Of a stretch of DNA of 64,000 nt, positions 42,185 through 55,599 are shown piece after piece. Under the pieces are notes generated by a model that was not told the origin of the DNA, did no database searches, and saw only the letters and a program-made list of their open reading frames with translations. How positions within the stretch are numbered: position 1 is the first letter of the stretch; each line of letters begins with the position of its first letter. The stretch is from NCBI RefSeq assembly GCF_014839805.1, contig NC_051124.1, positions 3,348,001-3,412,000 of the forward strand. Reading direction: 5' to 3'. This stretch comes from Manduca sexta. Lineage: Eukaryota > Arthropoda > Insecta > Lepidoptera > Sphingidae. A program made the position numbers and the translations under genes.

Positions 42185-42335
42185 ACGTAATTATGTTCCG
42201 TACGTGGTACAACACTCCGAGGTCCAGGGTTTAAATCCTGGTTCGGACAGTGCTATTGAGGTTTTCTGGTCTATCAACAGTCTGGAATTTGTGCCCGATA
42301 TGGCAATAGGCTCGCCTCCTGCGGTCTATAGGATT
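42185..42335 (+). repeat. Family A SINE fragment, plus strand
   Basis: Includes CCAGGGTTTAAATCCTGGTT and the AATTTGTGCCCGATATGGCA segment in the opposite orientation to the neighbour at 41795. Confidence 0.65.
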
Positions 42336-42445
42336 TCTTTCTCGCAGTAGACGACAGAGAGATGACCTCCAACCTCCCTTAGGGGTCTTTAGGTGACGAG
42401 CGGGTGACCTGCTACCGGACAAATGCCTCAGAAGCTGGAATGCAG

Positions 42446-42472
<27 letters not shown>
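42446..42472. repeat. Short (TA)n microsatellite
   Basis: About 13 TA units. Confidence 0.9.
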
Positions 42473-42477
<5 letters not shown>

Positions 42478-43155
42478 GCACATTGGTGATTTTATCAAGG
42501 TCTCATTCTTTGGATGGCGAGAGGCTCTGCTCTAGAGCAGACTCTTGCGAGAATTACAGTTGCATGCACTTGCGTACTCCAACCTTCGATATTAACTCTT
42601 GGTCTCTCGTGGCTCGCCGGCGAGCCAAGACAGCTACATGACATTTGCGTGTGTCACGGGATTATAACCTTATATACTACATAATAAGGTTATTTTTCCG
42701 TCACACGCGTAGCTGTTTGACAAGTCATGACGGGTTAAGAAGAGAGTTGAATGACGGGGTTTTAGTCGGTAGGATGGTATATACAGGCGAGTACGCCAGA
42801 AATCCGTAAACGAATTTGCTCGTGTAAAAAAAGGCTTGCCTTGTCACATCATGGGACGGAACACACACGAAAAACGGCTGCCCTGGTAGATACAGGTTTT
42901 GTTTTTCAACAGATTTAAAACCAAAACACAAGTTATAAATCAAAACGATTTCTCAATCGGAAGTAATACGAAGTCTCGCCTCATTTCATTACGGCTCATA
43001 CGGCATGTCCCGGCGAATTTTTATCCGTCTGTAGACATTATTAGATTTCCTTCAGTCTGAGATTGTGGCTGTCTGAATGATTCCTTATTGCGCAGTTAAA
43101 TCTTTGTTTTGTGCGGGTGTCTGGGCTTGGAGATTTATAGATGTGAATACTGTAT

Positions 43156-43291
43156 CAGTGGCGAAGCTTCTATACTATTCATGCAGGCTTCCCTTTATAT
43201 AGGATTTAATTATGATCAGATCGATTTGAAGACCGTATTTATGCATATGACCTATATGTTGTGTCCGAAAATTTCACATTTCTCCACTGGT
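43156..43291. mobile_element. MITE-like element with CAGTGGCGAA end
   Basis: Left end CAGTGGCGAA; diverged right end TCTCCACTGG. Shares the internal TTGTGTCCGAAAATTTCAC region with the element at 26402-26573. Confidence 0.5.
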
Positions 43292-43504
43292 ACCTATAGA
43301 TGATGTAGGAGTTATGTTGTGCCCGCGACAGTTTCTGCGCGTTTTCATATTGATATAGTTAGGAAAATAATTATGAATAAGTCAAAATATAAAGTACTCT
43401 AAGGATAAAGTGCAAATGCATTTGCCGCAACTAAAGTTCGTTATTTTTATTTCTGTCCTATAAATATTTATATAATATTGTTATATGAATGAATCAATGA
43501 ATCC

Positions 43505-43830
43505 CACCTAACCGAATATCGGCCATGGCGGCGAATCTCAATGGAGATCAGCCAGGTACGCTTGAGATATTATAGTGCACAAGTATGTGCGCAATAAACA
43601 GGTGCACTCTCTGTTCCTTCACTCCCATAGTCCGGTGAGACGGCAATCCGACATCCGAGATCAGATGCAGGACCAACGGTTCCCTGACTCCGAGCCGCGA
43701 CTGAGTAATTTTTAGATGTAAAAACTCAGTCACAATTATTTTTGGCGCGACCCGGGATTCGAACCCAGGATCTCAGGGCTATAATCGTACTCGTAATACA
43801 TTACAACTACGCCACCGAGGCAGTCAACAC
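43505..43830 (-). repeat. tRNA-derived SINE, longer subfamily
   Basis: The head includes the complement of GCCTCGGTGGCGTAGTTGTA and a B-box-like GATTCGAACCCAGG. The remaining body (GTGCGCAATAAACAGGTGCA) recurs near 53985-54095. Confidence 0.75.
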
Positions 43831-44674
43831 AAATTTCCCAACACAGGAATCAGACGCAAACTTTAATTCATATGCTTTCAATATGGCGGCAAAACGCAAA
43901 TCATGAAATTATTCAAAAGGAACAGACTATGCATCGTTCAATCTGACCTTTTATGTGCTTCAGTTCTTACTGCTAAGTTCTGGGCTATAATGTGTGCACT
44001 GCTTATCCTACTGAGATGTGGAGGTAGAGTACCGACAGCAGAAAAAAGTATTTAGATTTTTTATTACTTTTTTTAGGTGTCCGTTACTTAGAAGGAACCC
44101 ATAGGATTACTTTGCTGTCCGTACGTCTGTCTATTAGACAGGAAATACTAAAGGTGTCATGTTGATTTTATATATAATATTCAGGTATTTGGTCGCCTTC
44201 GGCTGTGCAAAAATCATACTTGTTGGTCAACGTAATGGAAGATATGATCGTTTATATATTTTTCGCATATTTTGTGATTTCACATAGTAATCAATCCCTA
44301 TAGAGTACATCCCGTTGACTAAGAAACATTTAATTTGGCACGAAGCAATTACCCTAGTATTATTATAATTTATTTAATTTAATGTTAAGATTTTTTCTTT
44401 ACACGTGTAAAGCAAAAATCTACTAGAATTTCTTTTTCGAAACTTTTCTGCTACTAGTACCGTCTGCAAATATTCGCCGTTGCAATCTGTACATCGCGCA
44501 CGTTTGAAATATTCATACGGTAACTAGAAAGCATTAATGTTCAATGAAGCTTTATCATACAGCGCCCTCTGTCGCCAATTTGCACAGACAGTTCATAAAA
44601 TAGAGAATTTTATTATACTTTTAGTAAATTTAGTTGTGATAGTTATGAAGCATTTTAAAACTATGAAGTATTCT
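43831..44674. other. Intergenic DNA
   Basis: No gene or recognised repeat. Confidence 0.5.
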
Positions 44675-44975
44675 AAAAGCGGCGATAGACTAGTTGGGTG
44701 TGAACCGGACTGCTAAAACGAATGCCCACAGTTTCAAATCCCATTTTATAAATTATGTGTGTATTCTTTATGAATTATCATTTGCTTTGACGGTGAAGGA
44801 AAACATCGTGAGGAAAACTGCATACCTGATAAGTTCTATATAGGCATTTCAAGGATGTGTGAAGTCTACCAATCACCACTAGGCTAGCGTGGTGGACTAA
44901 GGCTTAATCCCTCTCAGTAGTAGAGGAGACCCGTGCCCAGCAGTAGGACAGTATATAATACAGGTTTGATATTAT
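44675..44975 (+). repeat. Family C SINE-like copy
   Basis: Head AGCGGCGATAGACTAGTTGG, body with TGACGGTGAAGGAAAACATC and tail CAGTATATAATACAGG. Diverged. Confidence 0.8.
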
Positions 44976-46114
44976 ATTATTTTAAAACTGATTTAAACTG
45001 AATCGCACTTGTACAATGAGTGTTCCATACATTTGGTTGTTAAGTAATATCAATCTTAATAACAGTAAACATATTCTGTACAAAATCGGTAAATATTACG
45101 TTTCGTAAAAATCGTCGAATAATGATTTTGTTAGTGGCATACTCTTTAGATACAGAACCCTACATTCTAAAAGAGTTCTATCCTAATTAGAGGGAGACTA
45201 AACTCTATTACTAGTAAAGAGTTTTGTATATTGTATATGTAGTTAAAAAAAAACATTATTATTAATATTATGTGTATTGTACTGAGGTCCCATAAAAATA
45301 TGCTACTCGCTGAGTGACGTGGCGAATGTTATGTGCGCCGTACTTGTACATATCAGTGACTATAATTATTGTTTAATACTACTGTAAGTATGTGAATTGT
45401 AACTATGTACAATGTGGCAGTGCTAATAAATAAATAAATAGTTCTAAGATTGTATAGAGCGGACGTTGGGAAGATTGTTATACAAAAATTTTGCGCTTAT
45501 GTGATGGTTACTCTATCTACCGTGAAATAGCATTAATCTAAAATACTTTATATTTTCTTCAAATCATGATTTGCACGTTTTTAATGCACATATTATCATA
45601 TTTTCTGTATATTATTTTATTTTTATATTAATATCTAAGGACGCTGTGACATCTTGTCATACGGACATTTCAAATAAGACAGCGATTTATTACTACTAAT
45701 AACTTTTGGAGCAAAAATTTATTATTTATCATTTTGAAATTGGGTGTAACAGTTTTTCAAGTTCTTACAATACTCGATCAAATTATTTGTTATGCCTTTT
45801 ACAAATCCGTATCCATAATTATTCTACAGCTTTTTAAATAAAATTACCCACATTAGTATTCAGAATAAACAAACTCATAGAATTCCGTACCCTTACGTTA
45901 CAGTATAAATAAATTAACAGAATGAGCTTAGTCATTCGTTCTTATTCATTAATTAAGATCATATACGAAGGCTTAAACCAATCTTGAGAACAATTGGCTT
46001 CATACTGAGTGTGTAGGGGGGCCATGATTTTGGATTTCATTAATTTTGATAGAGTAAAGTGTGATTTTGTAACGTGTGAGACGCTACCTCGAAAGAAACG
46101 TTACGAACTGAAAC
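44976..46114. other. AT-rich intergenic DNA
   Basis: No supported gene. An ATAAATAAATAAATA run lies near 45430. Confidence 0.5.
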
Positions 46115-46412
46115 AACTTAGGTGGTAGGTCTTTTATATGTGAGAGACTTGAGTAGGTACCATTGCAATGTCTATTTCTGCCGCCAGCAGTGTGCAGTCA
46201 CTGTTGTGTTCAGGTTTGAAGGACATTGTAGCGAGTGTAATTACTGGACATAATGAGACTTAACATCTCATGTCTCAGGATGGCGAGCACAGTGGAACAC
46301 CAAATACTTTGTAATTCAAAGTGTTTGACGGTGTTTCTACTATTTTTAGGCTGTCGTATCGCTTACCAGAAGGCGAAGGGCAAGCTTGTCTCGTTATTCA
46401 AAGCAATAAAAA
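46115..46412 (+). repeat. Family B repeat, long copy
   Basis: Full-length type, from the GAGAGACTTGAGTAGGTACC segment to the CAAAGCAATAAAAAA tail. Confidence 0.8.
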
Positions 46413-46734
46413 ATATATTTTACCGTTTATTTCAGCGTTTGGCTTTCAACGCGTTAATTCCATTTAAATATTAAAGAATATCTCCGCAATATCACGGTCA
46501 CACTACACGCAACAAAACAAGACGTGTATAACTCTTACTCAAAAGTTTTCTATAGAATGTGCTGAAATAAAGGAACGGCGGAGTGCGCGGGGCGGGTGTG
46601 CGGGGCGAGGGGAGAGTGCTACGTGCTAATGATAACACAATCTGTTTTGACGGATAACGTTTGTACGAAAATATAAAGTTACGATTGTGAAAAAAATTTG
46701 GCCTAGTTAATTTTTTTTAAACGTGCATCGCAAA

Positions 46735-46885
46735 TTAACCTCACTTGATAGTAAGTGGAATGTTGACTGACGAGAGATGATTACCCCTCGACAGTCGACA
46801 CAATTATGCCGGCCTGTTGGAACCGCATATACACAGGCTGATCTCGAAACGCGACACACTTACGTGGGCCACTATTACACTGGGT
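46735..46885 (-). repeat. Family D repeat copy
   Basis: Contains ACAATTATGCCGGCCTGTTG and CTGACGAGAGATGATTACCC. An adjacent frame at 46777-47073 derives from the repeat. A short GC-rich patch precedes it at about 46570-46615. Confidence 0.7.
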
Positions 46886-47109
46886 TTGAAAGTAACTATA
46901 CAGTAACTGATGGGTCAGTAGTACGAATATATCGGCTGACGTCAATTGTGCTCCTTGACATACTGTCTCCAAGGTCGACTGTGAACTGCGAAAGGTCGCT
47001 GGCAAGAACTGAATGCGACAGGCCGAAGACAGGCGAAAGGAAGAAAGGAAGGAAGAAATGGCGCATATTGTAGGCCTTTATCCAGCAGTGGACAAAGAGA
47101 CTGATGATG

Positions 47110-47205
47110 AAGAAACGAGCTTGCCATTCGCCTGATAGCAAGCGATACGTCCATAAACAGTAGAAACACCATCCAACCTTGAATTACAAAGTATTGTTTG
47201 GTTGG
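47110..47205 (-). repeat. Family B repeat fragment
   Basis: ACGAGCTTGCCATTCGCC to AAAGTATTGTTTGG. Confidence 0.7.
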
Positions 47206-48440
47206 CGTTATTTTACCTAGATTTAGCAAAACCGCCTTAAGCATCGTGTCTGCCAAAAAACTACAAATTAAAAAGTACCCTTCTTAGTATTTTTGGAGAC
47301 AAATAACTCTAAGACACAACAAAAAGTTTACCCCCAAAAATGGCGGACTCGCAACAATGGTTAATAATGGTTTTGCAAATTTCGCGATATATTCATTAAG
47401 GGCTATTGTTCCGAATATATTTGGGGAAGGCAAAAATTATAACATACAGTGGTATTGTAGCGGGAGGCGACGCGGAATAAGTGCCTAGCTAGTAGGGTTG
47501 TCACGGAATACTTTTATGTCGCTTTGATGGGCAATGAATTATATTGAATTCAATAATATGAGAGCTCAATGATTTACTTATATAAACTGTCACGCCTTAG
47601 CTCTGAAAGGGAAGACAGAAGCACAACTAGTTTTCGCCAAGCTTTCGTTGCACGATGGGCAACATGCCTTACGAATTTTTAATAATCTGTAATTTCATAA
47701 ATACTATTCTATGAAGTTGTTTTCGAATAGTTCTCATCACAGAACTCGATTTAAGATTCGTCATTCAGACTTTGAATATCTGGATGATTTGTTTTAGCTG
47801 ACGTTTTTTAGAGTACCTTAATAAATATATTTTACCAATATTATGACCTTTAATCAGGCGTCACCAATAAAATAATAATGAAAATTAAAACAACACACAC
47901 ACACTCACGTCTTTTATTGCCGCACGGGTAGGCAAAGACGTAATAAGTGCACCCACTTTTTTGCGTGTATATTCCATCCCATATCACAGGGAGCGAGCTT
48001 ATCGTTATATTAAAAAAAAAAACTCAATTCAAACAGTACCTTCACAATAAAACCACTTTAATTAACACATACATTATTTTATTTTAAATATTTTTCTACC
48101 TCGTGACAGCCCTGGCACATAGGCGCCAGATTTAAGGCGGCGGCGCCTCACGTTAACGCTAAGAAAACACCCATTCCACAGGGTGTTCTAAATTCATTTA
48201 GTCCGGCAGATAAATAAAATTGTTCCAGCCTCCATATGTTTTCATGAGACATTTTATATCTTGACTAGAATATCTAATGGGAATACGGTATTGTGATTCA
48301 TGGACTTTATTTTAGAAAAATATGTTACTGTTTTTTTATCTTGTGTTAGCTTATTGTAATAAACATTGTTATTTCATCTACATATTTATTAAAAGTAATG
48401 AATTTGATTAAGTTGTTTAATCTTTACGTTTATATATAAA
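47206..48440. other. Intergenic DNA with SINE remnant
   Basis: A family A remnant lies near 47905-48010. A GC-rich GCGGCGGCGCC patch lies near 48138. No gene supported. Confidence 0.5.
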
Positions 48441-48687
48441 TCTTACTAATATTATAAATGCGAAAGTTTGTGAGGATGGATGTACGTATGTTTGTTCCTC
48501 TTTCAGGAAAAAAACACTGAACGGATTTGGACTTAACTTTACAGTAATATTGGTATACATCAGAATAACACATAGGCTACAATTTATAATGATTTTGTGT
48601 AATTTGGTCATAATATAACGATAGATATCAAGTAAGCCGGAAAAAAATATTATCCTTCACGCGGGCGAAGCCGCGAGCAAAGGTTAG
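48441..48687 (+). mobile_element. Short non-autonomous Helitron-like element
   Basis: Starts TCTTACTAATATTATAAATG after an A and ends with a GC hairpin (CGCGGGCGAAGCCGCG) followed by AGCAAAGGTTAG before T. The usual CTAG end is altered to TTAG. About 247 bp, non-coding. Confidence 0.7.
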
Positions 48688-48765
48688 TAAACTATAAATG
48701 AAAATTTCTGTATAGTGTTGCTAATGAGTATGGACTTTGTGTCGCTTTGTAGGTTAGGGGCTTAA

Positions 48766-49919
48766 TCTATACTATTATATAAAGCTGAAGAGTTTGTTTG
48801 TTTGTTTGTTTGTTTGTTTGTTTGTTTGTTTGTTTGTTTGTTTGTTTGAACGCGCTAATCTCAGGAACTACCGGTCCAAACTGAAAAATTCTTTTTGCGT
48901 TGGATAGCCCTTTGTTCGTGGAGTGCTATAGGCTATATATCATCACGCTATACCCAATAGGAGCGGGGCAGTAATGGCTAATCTCAGGAACTACCGGTCC
49001 AAACTGAAAAATTCTTTTTGCGTTGGATAGCCCTTTGTTCGTGGAGTGCTATAGGCTATATATCATCACGCTATACCCAATAGGAGCGGGGCAGTAATGG
49101 CTAATCTCAGGAACTACCGGTCCAAACTGAAAAATTCTTTTTGCGTTGGATAGCCCTTTATTCGTGGAGTGCTATAGGCTATATATCATCACGCTATACC
49201 CAATAGGAGCGGAGCAGTAATAGCTAATCTCAGGAACTACCGGTTTCAACTGAAAAATTCGTTTTGTGTTGGATAGCCCTTTATTTGTGGAGTGCTATAG
49301 GCTATATGTCATCACGCTATGACCAATAGGAGCGGAGCAGTAATGGCTAATCTCAGGAACTACCGGTCCAAACTGAAAAATTCTTTTTGCGTTGGATAGC
49401 CCTTTGTTCGTGGAGAGCTATAGGCTATATATTATCACGCTATATTCAATAGGAGCGGAGCAGTAATGGCTAATCTCAGGAACTACCGGTTTGAACTGAA
49501 AAAATCTTTTTGTGTTGGATAGCCCTTTGTTCCTGGAGTGCTATAGGCTATATATCATCATGCTATGACCAATAGGAGCGGAGCAGTAATGAAACATGTT
49601 GCAAAAACGGGGAAAATTATGAGTTTTGAGAGCTTCCGTTGCCTGCGCTGCGTAAACGGTTAAAGTTATGCAACAATGATGTATGACGGGATTGTTTCAC
49701 TTAAAAAGTTCTAAATAATATAACAAAGTCCCCAGCTGCATCTGTCTGCCTTAACGTGTTAAACTCAAAAACTATCTAACGTATTAAGATGAAATTTGGT
49801 ATGGAGACAGTTTGAGACCCTGGGAAGAACATAGGCTCCCGGGAATCTACTATTCTTATAACAGAAAACTTTAGCCTGAATAACTTTATAACGCGGGCGG
49901 AGCCGCGAGCAAAAGCTAG
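48766..49919 (+). mobile_element. Non-autonomous Helitron with tandem array
   Basis: Begins TCTATACTATTATATAAAG after an A. It ends with a GC hairpin (CGCGGGCGGAGCCGCG) about 10 bases before the terminal CTAG, followed by T, as expected for A^TC...CTAG^T insertion. It contains a (GTTT)n run at about 48797-48848, then the 123-bp array. No protein is encoded, so mobilisation would need a Helitron Rep/helicase from elsewhere. Confidence 0.8.
48855..49592 (+). repeat. Six tandem repeats of exactly 123 bp
   Basis: Units begin with CTAATCTCAGGAACTACCGG at 48855, 48978, 49101, 49224, 49347 and 49470. Every spacing is 123 bp. Units 1-3 are almost identical and units 4-6 carry shared substitutions, so the array probably grew by unequal exchange. 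It lies inside the Helitron. Confidence 0.97.
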
Positions 49920-52900
49920 TTGTTAATATATTTAGTAGGATGCAAAAAGTTATATGAATATTTAGGGTACCTTCTAGTACTTACACTAACTTTTGCTGTC
50001 TGATCCACTCGCGTAAAACTCCATTACCGGAATAAAACGTATCAGGATAAATATAATTTGAATTTGTGTCAGAATTTTTAGAATTAAACCTTTTTTTACT
50101 GTCTAAGGTTGCTAGTGCTATGAGTTGTTATAAAAATAGAGATAATTTGATAAAAATATCAGATCCCTATAATAATAATCATCCTGTTTGTAATTCAAAA
50201 TGTTCGTATGAAAGCACTCGAGGAAATCCTTTAAAACGGGTGAACACGCGATTTCGACGACGCGTTCGGTAACTTTGATAAATTTTTGGTAATTCCGTTT
50301 TAATTGTGGGGAGCATTGACAATGTAATTATTTAATACGAAATATTTGATTCTGAGAATGTTAATCGTTCGATTTAAAAGTGAGAAATAATTAAATTAAC
50401 ATTTTAATAAGAAAGTTATCGTGGGCGCCACCAAAATTATTTTTAGGGAGGTGCAACTGCAATCTTCACATTATAAGTAGGTACTACATAACATCATTAT
50501 TTTTTTTTAGTAAAAGGTATCTGTATATGCTAAACCATAATAATACTTCTGTGGTCGATAGTTGCCATTGTCATTAAGTTAATTTAATGTGATTTTTAAG
50601 GGACAGGGGGGTGCACCCCCTCCCGGTGCTCATGAAAGTTATGAACCTATATGACATACATGGTTCTGATCTCGCACTCTGTTATGAATTGTGGGAACGG
50701 AGTTTCTATTGGTACTCCACAACAAAATTTACTTATCATGTTTATTTAGCTTCTAATATAATTATGCCTTTTGTTTATTTCATGTTAATGTATTTTAAGC
50801 TCATTGTAATCTATATTCAGCTGATTATTGCTACAAAATTGTAATTTGTTTTGTTACGCTGCTGCTATTCGATACTAGATGGCGCTACTATACACTTACA
50901 ATTGTTAAAGTTTTAAGAACTATAAGTACTGGGCATTCGACATAATAATGATGAATCATTCTTTTCTAACATTATAAATGACTTAATTTCATGACTTACA
51001 ATAAATATGTGTAGGTACAACGAATTTTGTAATATTTCTTCGTCTAAAATTCTGGTAGATTTGTGTTAATAGTTTGAAAAGTGTTTTAAAATATGTATTT
51101 ATTACAATGGTTTTAGATAGAGTAACATTATAAGGTCTTACAACAGCTTACTTGAAAAATTACAATGAACCAAATGTACCTACGTAATATCTGAAGTTAA
51201 ACAGCCTATAATGCTGTAATAATAAAAAAAAAAATATTTGTTGAAAGTGTGAAATCTGTATTGCTGTAAACTAACAAAACCTTTTAATAAAACCAGGAAG
51301 GCTCTTTAAAATAACTATAATAATATAAAAAAAAATTACCAAACGCATCGTAAAATACGTCATAACATTACAATAGTATTTGCCAATTTCCCTTACTTTA
51401 AAAATAAGGAACCAGTCACTGAACAGTGTAATTAACAATCCAAACACTAAGAAGTCACTTTGCTTCAATATTATGTGATTTTAAATGTCATCTATGACCT
51501 AATCTAATCATAAAAAACAAAACAAGTTTCCAATAACATATCGAGATGATATCACAGTTTCGCTGCACTCCGTTAATAAGCCGTCAACGTGTCAAAATAT
51601 AATTATCTAGCCATTGTTCTTCGATATAATCTGGGCTAAGGATTATTGTACGAGTGGACGTCGGATCTGATACACCGGTCAAGTTAATTGGGATGGACCT
51701 GGTACCGTTTATACGTGTGCTTCTGATACCGATTGTGGTCTGTTATGGATTAGATGTGTTTGTGTGTGGAAGGGTTACGGAATGTAGCATGTAAACAGCA
51801 GTAAATAAAATGTATCAAATTATGTTTATGTTCGTTTTTAAAATTTAAAATATAATTTTATTTATAATTTTACACAATAATTAACAGTATTTAAAATGTT
51901 CGTGTTTTAAATTTAAAAAGTAATTTGATTTATAAATTTGCTTCAAAAATACTGTCTATACACTTTATAAAAATAACATTTAAAATTAAAACATAATTTG
52001 ATTTATAATTTTGCTTCAAAAATGTCTAGGTACTTTATAAAAATAGCTCCATGAAATCTATCATTACAAATATTATTTTTTAATTTAAAAAAAAATCTGG
52101 AATAATAACACTCATGATATAATTTGAAAACATAAAATTGCTTTATAAAAATTATTTCATTAATAAATAAAACCGTTACTCAATAAGTGTATACGTAGAT
52201 CGTTTTGTGAACAAATACGATGAGTTCTACGATCACGCGACATTTTTACTTGATCACAAATTACTCTTTCCTATTTTAATACTACTTTTAAATAGACATT
52301 ACAAATGCAATAGTTTTACTAGAGCAATAAACGAGAGTGCTGTTCAACCTTAAATAAACCGGTTTATAGACAATTATTTCTATAAAATTTATTATAAAAA
52401 TAGAAAAGTATTTTTCTGTTTGATGGTCAATCTCCCATCTTTGATAAAAAAATTAATAGATCACAATATAGCGGTCTAGGCTAGACTTAGTCCTTTATTT
52501 TACCCATATCTTGTTATTTTACATCTGTTATTTTTAGAACGAAATGTTATTAATCCGAAACTCTAGGTTATGTCATGGAATGGAATACTGTGACAACAGT
52601 AAATTTGTTTATTTTCCTACACCCTTGGTAGTGAGACGTGATTATGTTTTAGCATACGGGGTAAGCAGAGGTGCAACTAGGGTATTTTTCATAACGTGTG
52701 TTTCATCCTATGATGTGATGAGCAGCGAAGCCTATCGCTATATCGGGTCCAAATTCCAGACTCCAAGCTCACACTGAGCGAAAAATCAATATGACAAGAA
52801 AGGACATATATCAGAAAGCATATAGGCATCAGAAAGCATATAAGTATGCGGCTTTTATTTTATAAAAGTACACAATGGGAGTTTTATCCCGAGAAACTCG

Positions 52901-53294
52901 TACTAAGCGAAAAATCAATATCATATGAAAGGACAAAATCGGAAAGCATAATTTATTTTTATTCTATAAAAGTACACAATGGGAAATTTTCCCAGGGTTT
53001 TCCCAGGATCGAAACTGCATCCCTTAGTATTTACAGAATCACCTAATTAACTTCTAAAACCTTTACAAAGCGTCTAAAGCTAGTACGTTAATATTTACCG
53101 TAGCTATCCAAAAGCGATCGCTTCACGCTCTCATTTCTGAAAACAATCGTTTCTCACGGCAAGCGCATCGTTTCGTCATACGCAGCTCATTATTCCAAAA
53201 TGAACTTTAAAATTGAACTTGTAGGATACAAAATCAGTGTCGCTGTATCCAATGGATTCTGGATAACAACGAATAGTCAATAGTTAAAGTTGTG
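49920..53294. other. AT-rich intergenic DNA
   Basis: No supported gene. A family A SINE piece occurs near 52650-52790. A short local duplication follows at about 52780-52985, where the phrase AAAGTACACAATGGGA appears twice about 110 bp apart. Confidence 0.5.
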
Positions 53295-53465
53295 TCAATG
53301 ATTTCTTACGTTTACGCGAATGTTAGACATCAAAATTAACCTATTTTTCGGATTGTATCATAAGTGCTCACGTTAGTCCAAGCCGTAAAGGTTGCAGTCT
53401 TCGAAACCTCGGAAGAAAATTGTAATATAAACCATGAAAATATCCGAAAAATAGTTTTATTTTCT
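53295..53465 (+). repeat. Family E repeat copy
   Basis: Reverse-oriented relative of 32400-32560, with TTTACGCGAATGTTAGACAT and GTTGCAGTCTTCGAAACCTC. Confidence 0.65.
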
Positions 53466-53634
53466 TATACTTAGGTTTAAGAAATGCCTTATTACTGTAG
53501 CAATAATTAGTATTGGTGATTCAATTTAAAAGCAAACAGGTCTGTTGTGAGACCTAGGTTATGGCTACTGCATTGCCTATTTCTAAGCACAGTTTGTATG
53601 GTTCGGATTGAGAATTCATATCCGACATGATTCG

Positions 53635-53975
53635 TTCCTGACCGTATTTCGGCCACGGCGGTCACCTAGAGGTAGCTCTCTCATAAGTGAGAGTAAGCCT
53701 GGAGAGGTACCACCGCAATGTCTATTGGGCAGTAATATTATTTTGGTCCGGTTTGAAAGTCATTGTAGCCAGTATACTGTATAACAAATGGACATAATAA
53801 AACTTCATGCCATGACATCTCATGTCTCAGGATGGCGAGCGCAGTGGAAACTAAACAATACTTTGTCATTCAAGGTGTTGGATGGTCTTTCTCCTGTTTA
53901 TGGGCAGTTGTATCGCTTACCATCAGGCGAACGTCAACCTTGTCTCGTCATTCGAAGCAATAAAAAAAAAAATTC
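53635..53975 (+). repeat. Family B repeat, long copy
   Basis: Long copy with TCTCAGGATGGCGAGCGCAG and the GCAATAAAAAAAAAA tail. A short piece of the longer SINE subfamily follows at 53985-54095. Confidence 0.8.
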
Positions 53976-54254
53976 AACGCAGATCAGCCAAGTACGCGGG
54001 AGATATTATAGTGCATAAGTGTGTGCGCAATACACAGGTGCACTCTCTGTTCCTTCACTCTCATAGTCCGGTGAGACGGCAATACGACATGACCATAACT
54101 TATACTAACCATAATACCTATAGGTATAAGTTTGCCATATATATCATTGGACGGACATAGGCTGGATAAAGTGTGAATCATATCTGCCTACCCCTTCAGG
54201 TAGTCATGAGTAAGTGTAAAAGGTATCGTAAAAAATACTGATTCATAACATAGC

Positions 54255-54700
54255 GCATTTATCCCCGAAGGGGTAGACAGAGGTGCGACCAGTGTCGCCA
54301 CTTTTTATCAATTCGTGTGTTTGAAGAATTGTTTTTATTTTGCACAAACAAAATATAACAAGCAGGACACATAAGTAGTTAAATTATAATTACTAGTATG
54401 TAATGTTAGTGCTTATAACTAATTTAAAACAAAACTTCAATTGACGGGGTCCCCAAACTAGACAGTGCATGTATGGGGAGAATGTATCTCTGTATTCTAT
54501 GCCGATTTCTGACAATCCTTTTTTATTTAGTAAAGTAAGATTTTCGCCTGTATGACCCTTCCATGGTGTGATAGGGGGCGAGCCTATCACCATATCGAAC
54601 CCCAATTCCAGATCAGGAGCTGATGCAAAATATCAAACCCAAATATAACCTCCCGATATTCAAACCCAAGTCTTCAGCAGTGTCGTACAAGCACCGAGGC
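54255..54700 (-). repeat. Family A SINE, interrupted
   Basis: The head and tail segments of family A are separated by about 215 bp of unrelated sequence (about 54325-54540), which suggests a nested insertion. Confidence 0.6.
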
Positions 54701-54942
54701 GATCAATTGCCGATCTTAAAAACCGCAAAAATTCATTCGGGTTTATAGTTACCCAACTTGAATTTAGTAAGTTATTCAGGTTAGTCGTGTGTGTTATTAA
54801 GTTTTAGCTCAGATCATGTAATTATTCAAGTTTTAACAGGCCGAGGCTAATTATAGACTAAAGTGACTAAAACGCGCCTAGGTTGCCTAATGATCTAAAT
54901 CTTAGCAGTGCGGAACATTTGTTTTTCAGAATTAATTATTTA

Positions 54943-55130
54943 CTAGCTTTTGCTCGCGGCTTCGTCCGCGTTAAGGAGTTTTCTGCTTTAAACTTTAAAT
55001 GTCCCGCTGTAAAAAGTAACCTATAACCTTTCCAGGGTCTTAAACTATCTCCATAACTAATTTCATAAAAATCTGTTCGGTAGATTTTGAGAAAGTCGAT
55101 AACACACATAGATAGAAAAGGGTACTTCGT
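54943..55130 (-). mobile_element. Helitron 3' end fragment
   Basis: On the minus strand it ends CGCGGACGAAGCCGCGAGC then AAAAGCTAG before T, the same hairpin and CTAG end as the element at 48766. Confidence 0.65.
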
Positions 55131-55139
55131 TTCATAATA

Positions 55140-55395
55140 TTTTTTAAACGTCCACAACAAAGTGACCGCACTGCACCTAATAGTAAGTGGAGTGGAGTCC
55201 AATAGAATGTCGACTGACGAGAGATGATTACCCCTCAGCAGTCGACACAATTATGCCGGCCTGTTAGAACCAGATACACAGGATGATCCCGGAACGCGAC
55301 ACACATAGGCCTTTGTGGCGGATTTTAACATCTTGTATACGGTGGTCGCTACCCGGGCGGATATAAAATATATCCCGCCACCAGCAACCCATCAC
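55140..55395 (-). repeat. Family D repeat copy
   Basis: GACAATTATGCCGG-like segment with ACGGTGGTCGCTACCCGGGC. It directly abuts the Helitron fragment. Confidence 0.75.
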
Positions 55396-55599
55396 ATATT
55401 TAGGCTTAGATACCTAGTAATTGCTAGTATGCCTAGATTCTAAATTACAATATACATGTATGTTATATGGCATTCGTTGACGTGGGCGTGGTCGCAGGCT
55501 TGGTTAAAGATTGGCTTCGTGTGACTGAAGGTAAAGTCGTGATTCGTTGCAGTTCAAATCAAATTGGGGAAATTTACTAAATATACTTTAAAAATAGTT

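Noticed and set aside
48855..49592. CRISPR-like regular array
   Set aside because: Units are contiguous 123-bp repeats without spacers, in eukaryotic DNA inside a Helitron.
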